Both the position numbers and the translations under genes were made by a program. DNA of 64,000 nt from Hydractinia symbiolongicarpus. Taxonomy: Eukaryota > Cnidaria > Hydrozoa > Anthoathecata > Hydractiniidae. Of the stretch, positions 56,162-64,000 are shown piece by piece; the first letter of the stretch is position 1; the number at the start of each line of letters is the position of its first letter. Where the stretch lies: NCBI RefSeq assembly GCF_029227915.1, contig NC_079879.1:34476501-34540500 (forward strand), read 5' to 3'. Under the pieces are notes generated by a model. The model was not told the DNA's origin. It worked only from the letters and a program-made list of their open reading frames with translations, and made no database searches.

Positions 56162-57806
56162 CTACACAGCCACTTTTGCCTGCTTCGTTTTGTAATCATT
56201 TAATGCAGCTTTTATTGCATCTTCGGCGAGCACTAAAAATAGATAAATCATTATGACAATGTCATTCAAAGACAAAAACTTTCAGTTTTGACAGTTCTAA
56301 ACAGAACTCGAATCTACATATATATATTTCTCAGTTTGTTCATAAAATAAAATCGTACTTGAACAGTGAAGTTTAACTGGAGGAAGACATAGCTCTTTTG
56401 CAATATCCGTATTCTTAATGTTGGACGCATCATTGATCTGTAATATTAGATGGTAAAACCAGCTCAGTTTATAAAGAAGACAGAGACAAAATAGGGACAC
56501 AAGATGCACACAATTTGTAATGCAGACGGTAAACATCGTGATTTAGTACTTATGAATAGTAAAAACGAAAAAAAAAGTACCTCAGAGAAAGCATTCTTTA
56601 TGCCCTAACCCTAATCGTAAGACATTTATTTGCCAGGGTTTTTGAAGCAATATAAGCTATTTTAGGAAGATCTTTTTGTAAGGGAAACCTCTTTATAGCA
56701 GAGTCTTCTTGTGGTATCGATGGCGTCCGTCATAGAGACGAGAACAGTTGGGCTTCAGAAAAAAACAGACGGTACTGGTGCATCTAAACTGATCACCTGT
56801 TTTCCTTTTATCCATTCTGTTGCCAATGAACTCGAAGCAATGGCTGACCCACAACCAAATGTTTTGAATTTTGCATCAACAATATTACCATCGTCGTCAA
56901 CTTTAATCTGCAAAAAAAGTACAACATAACTACACACGGAAAGAAACACCAGTGGTTACAAGGCTGTCGCTCACTATTATGTTAGGTCATACTATTGTCT
57001 TTATGTCAAATGGAAAGAACTTCAATAAAAGTGTATACATAAATCGCATTTTAAATTAAGTTTAATCATGTTCTTGCTTTCTCAGGAGTTTCAAGTTAGA
57101 AATCGCGATAAGCAAATATAGGTGTTGTTATTTGTACATTCATATTATCCTCCAAAACGGTAGTGCAAAAATGTACAAAATTGTATATTTTTTTTAACCC
57201 TTTTCTCTGGTGTTTTTTTTCTGTTTTTTAAAAAACTTTAATTCAGGAATAGCAATTTGTGAGATCTGCAAACAAATAAACTCCCTTTACACATATTAAT
57301 AATCAGATACGCTAATTCACTGCCATACTAAAAAATTTAAAATTTGACATCGGTCGCACTGTTAAAGAACAAGTTTATTCCCTGTTTTTACTAAATTTCA
57401 GCAAATTCCCTGACTTTTCCCTCTGTCTTATTCTTAATAAAGGTATGCTAATTGCTTGACTATTTCCTGATTATCCTGATCTTGCAGACATAATTGTTCT
57501 CTAAAACCATAATTGCATACCTGTAATTTCATTACATCTCCACAAGCAGGTGCACCAACTAAACCAGTTCCTACGTTTTTATCATTCTTATCCATTGATC
57601 CAACATTACGTGGATTTTCGTAGTGGTCAATCACCTGTGTGGAAGATAGTAACAGAAAAAATATAATTTTTTGTTTGTGTGGTGTATATTCCAGGACCTT
57701 AAATTTTATCTATACCTACATTTTTATGATACTGTCTGGAAACCACTACAAGTGCTTGTCTTGTTAGACTCGAAGTTCTCAATGCATGATTCAAGCTAAG
57801 AAACAT
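56162..57806 (-). CDS. ISCU: mitochondrial iron-sulphur cluster assembly scaffold ISCU, complete
   Basis: Five exons on the minus strand: 57806-57720, 57634-57521, 56907-56797, 56437-56359 and 56232-56162 (stop TAG). They give 153 residues with consistent phases and GT-AG junctions. Exon 1 encodes a mitochondrial presequence ([20 protein letters not shown], ending RQYHKN, basic and lacking acidic residues). The mature part has [25 protein letters not shown] (first cluster Cys with the following Asp), [14 protein letters not shown] (second Cys), and the LPPVK motif that binds the HSPA9/HSC20 chaperones, followed directly by LHCSMLAEDAI (third Cys). Length and motif order match animal ISCU. It builds 2Fe-2S clusters with NFS1, ISD11 and frataxin in the matrix. 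All catalytic residues are present. Confidence 0.97.
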
Positions 57807-60800
57807 ATTTATTTTGCTTTCTCTAAAACAAAAAGCTCAACTAAAGTTAGAAGCAAAGTTTGCCTATCTATCCCCATCTCCCACATCAGAACTTGATGGT
57901 AAATCCTCACCTTCCCTCACCACTCCCCTATCAAAACTGACTTAAAAACTCAACTGAACTCCTGTATTAAAACCTTCATTGTTCAGAAATTTACAAAATC
58001 TGAATGAACCATCAAGATGTTAAAACGTAAGAGGCTGTATATATGATGTTGAATTTATGTAGGTTAAAAATTTCCTGAAGTACCCTTACCAGTGAACATT
58101 TTCCAACTTAACAACTCAATACCACAGAAATATCAGAAATTGGTGTTGTTTTATTAAACTATAACTCATAATATGAACTCAATAAAAAAAACTATCATTT
58201 ATGTTAAGCAGGTGTCAATACAAACTATATTAACAGTGGGCTTAATCCGAAGTCTTAAGCTGTGCTAAGCGTTGACACTTCCTGGTACCTTATTTGGAAC
58301 ATTCCGTAACTAAAACATGTTAGAAAGAGGGACTAGCATATTTTAAACTCTGTTTAGCACGCCTACACATAAACAGAAGTTGCAACATCGCAGTCTGCCA
58401 GCTGAAGAGTATTGGTAAGTTGATAAAACTGTTTAAAAAATGCAGTTTTGCCAACATTTACATACTGATTGATGCCCTATAGTCCTGACAATTATCTTTT
58501 TCATATTGATATCCTAGAAATAAAATGAAAGATATGAGTGTCAGGTATACGTGACAGACTGTACAATCAAGGTCAGTTAAAAATTGTTTTAAAATAGCTG
58601 GCGGTGATTTTTTTTATTAATTTATAGTGTTTGGTAAATATGGTCAAATAAAAGAGATGGTTTGTTGAACTTATTTAGAAAATTTGGGATTATATATTAG
58701 TCGTATATTCTTATACACGATAATATTCCTAATTATTATAAACACTGTACCAAACTCTCTTTCCTATAAATGTAAATTTTAATTATGGCACAGTAAAAAT
58801 GTGGGTCGATGGAAGAAAATGGAGAGTAAGCCCCACTAACTCAATGTAATAGAACTCCACCACACTGCAGAATAGCTAGAAAAATAAGAGGGCCTTCTTG
58901 ATGAAAGAACTATGACCAGTGACAATTTTTTTCCAGTACCATTTTTGCATGACAGACAGACTTATACGGGTAAATGATATAGATGTGTATATTTTACATG
59001 GCTGGCCTCCCAAATATAAAGGGATACATGTTTATTATATGAGGGGCAAGGACTTAGACGGGGAGTCCTTGAGTATTTACTGCTCATTTTGAGCTAGCAA
59101 ACCCAATTAGGGTCCTCATTTTGCCAGACAACTCTCTGCCACATCCAACGACCCACACATGGTGCCATCTCCACGATTTCCCTCACATGGCTGTGGTTAA
59201 CCTGGGGGCTATTTTAACAATCACTCACCCACATTAAATCATCGCCAAGGGTATTGTAATAATAGATATGAATAGACTAATCAACTAAATAATGAAAGAA
59301 AATAAAGAGAAAAACAAATAAACAACAACAATAAGCACAACAAATCTTTTTCATTGTACTCCTGCCCTAGTGGATTTTCCACTGCCTTAAACAACTAGTA
59401 GAATACTAATTGGACAGAAGAAACAATTATGAAACTGAGAAATATAGGATATTGGAGGTCAACATAATCTGGGCATTTTTAGTTGAAGAAAATTTTATTT
59501 GCATTGAGTAAGAGGATGTGAAATCGTAATACACGTAAAGAATGTGTGTTCGCAGAGGTAAAATTAAATTATCATAACTAAAGAAATCTGGCAACAATAT
59601 AAAAGATGCAATTGAAAAGTGAAAAAAAAACTAGACAAAGGGTATTTCTGGCAACATATATAATGGTTTAGATAGAATGGCATTATAGTCCCTTTAAGTA
59701 CAGTATGGAATAATTAATTTGTTCAAAATAATGAATGCGTATAAAGATTTGAACGCGGATAACTTTTTTGAATTAAGTAAGAATTCCCTGGCAAGAGGAG
59801 ACTCAAAAAAGATATATAAAAGCCTTCAATAAATTAAAATTTAATAAATTAGCAGGTCAATATTCGCAATTTGCAAATGGAAATGCTGTCTTTGCAAATC
59901 ATTCTACCAAAAAAAGGTTAAAATTGCCTATGACCTAAAAACCTTTTTAAAAAGTCTATTTAACCGCATTTCCAGGCTGTAGTTGGGCTCCACACAAGTC
60001 AAAGAAGACTGCCCAGTTTTAAAACAATCACCAACATTGGAAGATCATACTAGTGGATCCATTGGATTACATTAGATTAATTTTATATGATCATCAAAAA
60101 CAGCTTAGCGATACAGTAGACCACTTTGACACATGTTCAAAATATCTCCTTAACATGCCCCTTTTTTAAAAACATTTTTATATATTAGAAAACATTGATA
60201 AATTCCCTACAAGTATATATAAGAAAATAAACTCGTGAAAAAAAATTGAAATAAAGAAAAATAATTCCAAACAAAAAAATGCCCTCCCTTGTTAAAGCTT
60301 TGGTAACTCCATCAATTTTTTTATTTAAAAATACATTGTTGTATTGCTTTTATTCAGCTCTACAATATTCTCAAGTTATGATGCATTTTGTCTTAAATAC
60401 TACATAAAACCACGAATTTACCTCGTTTGATGAATCAATTCTCGATAAATCAATAATTATTCAAATTTTGAAATAAAAAAACAGGAATTTGTAGCCAGAC
60501 ATGTAACTGTTTCAAAAAAAAATGTTTCGCTAGTTTTCAACAAAAGAGGAGTTACTAACGCAAACAGGCAATGTATCGAACGAATTTCTTGTTGTGAGAA
60601 AAAAAGGCTTAAACATTTCTTTTGGTACCTGTGCAAAAGTGTGGCATTGGACCTTGTTAATAATTAATGAGTCGAAACGTAAAAAATTTGTATTGATAAA
60701 TGTGAAGCATAGCTTCTAAACGTACAAATAAAAACGATGATAACAGAAAAATAAATATTAAAAAAGCAGAAAAGAAAAAGTACAAATAACAATATAACTT

Positions 60801-62553
60801 TACAGTATTTAAAAAAATGCAGAATAATTTATAGGTTGCTAATAATATTGTACATGGTGAATTATATTCCTAATACTTTAAAGTCTCAAATTATAATACA
60901 TAGTGTGGGTGTTTAAAAGAAAATTAAATTTGTGACTCATACTCAGGGCAAGATCAAAGATGTTTTTTTCCCCCTGTTTTGACCCACCAAAATAACACTT
61001 TAATATTTTATTTTTTCTAAAACTTAATGGAAACTTAGCATAGAAGTTACATTCGTGAAAAAAAAAGTTGAGAAATTCTAAGACTCTAAGGTGCTACCAT
61101 CGTTGAAGGCATTTTTTTCAATTTTTACAGGTCCCTAATGAAAAGTTAATCATCAAACAAACTTTAAATAAAGCTATTCGAGTTTCTGATTTCGTTTAAA
61201 CTTAAAGGGTAGCCAAATATCACAATTTACAAAGAAAATTAAACTTAATACTCTTAACAAAAACACTATTTAATTTGATCGCATGTCATTCCTGACCAGG
61301 CTTGCTATTACTAAATCATCGCAAAATAAACCTTTTGACTATATATATACAAATACATAGATCTTTTTCACTTTAAAAATTCATAAATGCCATGGCATTA
61401 AATTTGGTATTTTCCATTTGTCTCAAAAGTAGTGACAAAGTTTGAGTATGATTCATTCATTATTGTGAATATCTGCAATAATCTTGATTTTTTGAGTGCC
61501 AAAAAAACTGACTAACCCGACTATTTTAGATTTTTAGCACCTTACGTGATTGCTGGAGACAAAATTATGGGCTTTATCAAATTTAAGGTTATTCATTAGG
61601 GTTATATAATTAGAAACTAGAGGTACCCCACTTGGGGTAGTGCTTGGGGTGGTAGATTACAGACAAGATACAGACCAGATAATTATGTGCTTTTCTTTGC
61701 CGCTGACCGTCTTATTAAATTGGAACTGATTGGTTTCTATTAGCAAAAAATTTACACGAAAATAACTTGAAAAAAGGCTTCTCCCATAAAAGTTTTTCAC
61801 AGCAAACCTTCTGGTTATAATGTTCTCTGGTCAACAACAAAATAACATGTTAGCAATTATCTTAGAAAGAAATAACTTGGAAAGGTTCTTATGTCAATTT
61901 TTTCCTTATAAAGTTGTCTTGACAATGACCAAATAACACAGAAACGAGGCTAAGACTGTGCAAGAGTTTTACTATACCGCATACGGTTGGTTGCATTATA
62001 TACATGTGACAACCATCCTTTAGGAACCCTGCTGTAAAACATTGTGCATATTTTAAGTGATCAACTTCACACAGTGGCTCAGTTTTGTAAAGGCATCAAT
62101 CAGTCTTATAAATTTAATATGGCGATGCATTGTAAATTAAAGGTAAAAGTGAAACTTTATTTTTAAAAATTGGCACCATAAATTCAGTATGTTGAAAGCG
62201 AGCTAAGAAGAGCAGTTGCATTGGAGCAAAATTGAATATTAATGTATACTTTCACAATAATATACGCTTTTAATATTAATATTAGCTACCCGAAACACTA
62301 CCCAAAATGTTACTCCAATTGTGGTATATATACCATGTTGTCAATTAACCCTGTGTATTGAATTTAAGAATAGGAGAGTTACACCATGTTTAAAAAAGAA
62401 AATTGTTTTCGATTTAAGAGATAAAGATATAGAGTCTCCATGAATGTCCACAAATACTATAATCAGTCAGGGAAAACTGCAACCTGTAACAGGATAGTTA
62501 GCTGATACAGAATAATTATAATGGTACATACAGTATAAATTAGGCAGTCCAAA
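57807..62553. other. upstream of ISCU, no gene recognised
   Basis: The ISCU promoter must lie just beyond 57806; no TATA box is obvious. The rest is AT-rich. A GC-richer patch at 59040-59265 (GGGAGTCCTTGAGTATTTAC, CATCCAACGACCCACACATG) looks like a dispersed repeat but has no ends I can define. No exon, RNA gene or other element was recognised. Confidence 0.4.
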
Positions 62554-63276
62554 CTATGGAACTACCCAAAATCACCCAGAATCAGCCAAAATCACTTATA
62601 ATCACCCATAACAAAGCAGAATTACCTAGAAAAATTGAGAACCAGACAGAATCATTGGACTTGTTTATCTTTTAGACCTGCGCTCTGCTCGAACTTGGCG
62701 ATGCTGATGGATACACGTAAAATAAGGACTTCAGGGCAACCCTGACCTTCACCCGAAAAACCTGAGCTTCTTTAAAAAGATTTTTTTCCATTCTTCTTTT
62801 GTGTCAGCCTCCATTTTCGGGGCATAACAATAAAGAACGAATGTCAAGGAATAATATAGAACAAATAATATACAGATAAACAGAACAAGGTACGTGGATG
62901 CATTAGTACATCAATGTTCATTAATTTACAAACTGACGGGTACACTAAGTGTTTTTAAAAAGTTGCACTCTGCATATGATTCTCCATAACTACAAGGAGC
63001 TTGAAAACTCCAAAAGCTATTTCACGCAATTTAAGCCTTAAATTTCTACAGGAACAATAGTTAGCTAGTAGATACACAGTAGCAGTTAAAAGACGACGAG
63101 ATAAAATGAGACAGGGAAAACGATCCAGGAAATCAACCATGCGTGCTGTGACCAGCAGTTATTGCTCCACTTTAGATGGCTCCACTAATTATGGCTGGTT
63201 CTGGTTCTTTATGGCTGATTTTGTGTAATTCTGGGCGAATTTGGCTGGTTCTGGGTGATTTTGGGTAGTTCCACAG
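62554..63276. mobile_element. non-autonomous TIR DNA transposon, 723 bp
   Basis: The ends are inverted copies. CTATGGAACTACCCAAAATC at 62554 and onwards (through about 42 bp: ACCCAGAATCAGCCAAA) matches the reverse complement of the right end at about 63235-63276 with three mismatches. Sub-terminal repeats of AATCACCCA/AGAATCA on the left and GGCTGGTTCTGG on the right extend the similarity. An 11-bp repeat ATAAATTAGGC lies at 62535-62545 and 63290-63300, a few bases outside both ends, and may be the target duplication. The interior has no transposase, only a short chance frame. Confidence 0.8.
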
Positions 63277-63608
63277 TATAGTAATGCCAATAAATTAGGC
63301 GGTTATTTGGCTTATTATATACAGTAGATATTTTTTGTTTAAACTTCTATATTTTTCTAACATCTATAGTTCCATAGCATGCACTGCTTCAATAAAAAAC
63401 AAAACAAGAACAAGAAACAACTGCGCTAGCCTAGTTACCTTAGCTTTCTTCGAGAATATCTAATTCAGTTTCTCTCAAACAAAAGCTCACACATAAACAA
63501 AGGTCACACCAAACCCTAAAATTCAAATTCCCCTCACAGCAAACTCTGAATTACAATCAACCAATGAGAACCATGTTACCCTCTTAAATAATACAACAAT
63601 TAATTACA

Positions 63609-63745
63609 CTAGTTGTTAGCCAATAAAAAATCCACGGGTTCGCATGTCCTCTTTATACCGCATTGTGTGCTTCTCGCTATTGCGCAGCTAAGCTACCATT
63701 TTGCGTGAAAGATAGAGAGACAGACGTATACAGGTATTATATAGA
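63609..63745 (-). mobile_element. hairpin-CTAG family element, minus-strand copy
   Basis: On the minus strand it starts TCTATATAATACCTGTATAC, followed by GTCTGTCTCTC. It ends GGACATGCGAACCCGTGGAT, then a decayed hairpin and ACAACTAG followed by T. At 137 bp it is the same family as 50622-50810. Confidence 0.55.
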
Positions 63746-64000
63746 CTTGTTCAGGTGAGTGAAGTCATTCTTGGTAAAACAAAAGATTTTCCGATATTGA
63801 CCACATGAGCAAAGTACAATAGAATTAACCAATCAAAACGTGTTGTGAGAAGTCTGACCACAGAAAAATCGTTTGAGACCAAGCGAAAATTTTTCCACCT
63901 TAATTATTTTGATTTCCTGGTGGTAAGAAAAATTATGCTGGGTCTCCTGGCTATACCACTGCGCAAGAAAGACATTCATTGTTCAAACTGATACAACTTT

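Noticed and set aside
57434-57520. Extension of ISCU exon 2 past [12 protein letters not shown]
   Set aside because: The read-through ([10 protein letters not shown]...) does not fit ISCU; a GTATGC donor at 57520 and the next exon give the correct continuation.

Overview
This is a eukaryotic (animal) genomic window: AT-rich, mostly non-coding, with spliced genes, LTR retrotransposons, a tRNA-derived SINE, microsatellites and many short mobile-element fragments. A cnidarian, probably a medusozoan, fits best. The grounds are the secreted PAN / EGF-like / galactose-binding-like gene, the BEL/Pao integrase family and the general repeat style. The species assignment is inference.

Only three host genes can be read with confidence. 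(1) At 22.1-23.8 kb (+) is a secreted-type protein with a PAN/apple-like region, a short EGF-like exon and a C-terminal lectin/discoidin-like domain; its first exon(s) were not found. (2) At 46.0-50.4 kb (+) is a complete three-exon CD225/dispanin-family (IFITM-like) membrane protein with a Pro/Gln/Tyr-rich N-terminus. (3) At 56.2-57.8 kb (-) is a complete five-exon ISCU, the mitochondrial iron-sulphur cluster scaffold. A decayed gene of unknown family lies at 30.2-31.1 kb (-), and a possible orphan discoidin exon at 26.95 kb.

Left end, 0-10.3 kb: two virus-like genes on the minus strand, an HNH endonuclease and a protein resembling viral ssDNA-binding proteins, are split by a Ty3/gypsy element (1212-5577) with matched LTRs, a 4-bp target duplication, a PBS and a PPT. 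Next come a 5'-truncated BEL/Pao element and a Penelope-like GIY-YIG fragment whose first half is inverted.

Middle, 10-39 kb: degraded transposase-like pieces (THAP, an unnamed ARVF/ENNV family), a fragment of a second BEL/Pao family (15.8-17.5 kb), and a compact intronless cluster of small + strand ORFs (18.8-19.9 kb) in which an identical 15-bp motif precedes two consecutive ORFs. Further on are a gag-MYND-protease remnant, a 9-bp minisatellite, a SINE with 13-bp target duplications and a near-full-length decayed BEL/Pao element with about 197-bp LTRs (33.05-39.02 kb).

Right part, 39-64 kb: gene-poor. It holds a (TTTG)n tract, a 130-bp tandem repeat, a short element family ending in a hairpin plus CTAG (Helitron-like), and a 723-bp TIR element.

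No rRNA gene, true tRNA gene or CRISPR array was seen. The most interesting unexplained items are the 18.8-19.9 kb small-ORF cluster and the interrupted HNH/SSB-like pair.
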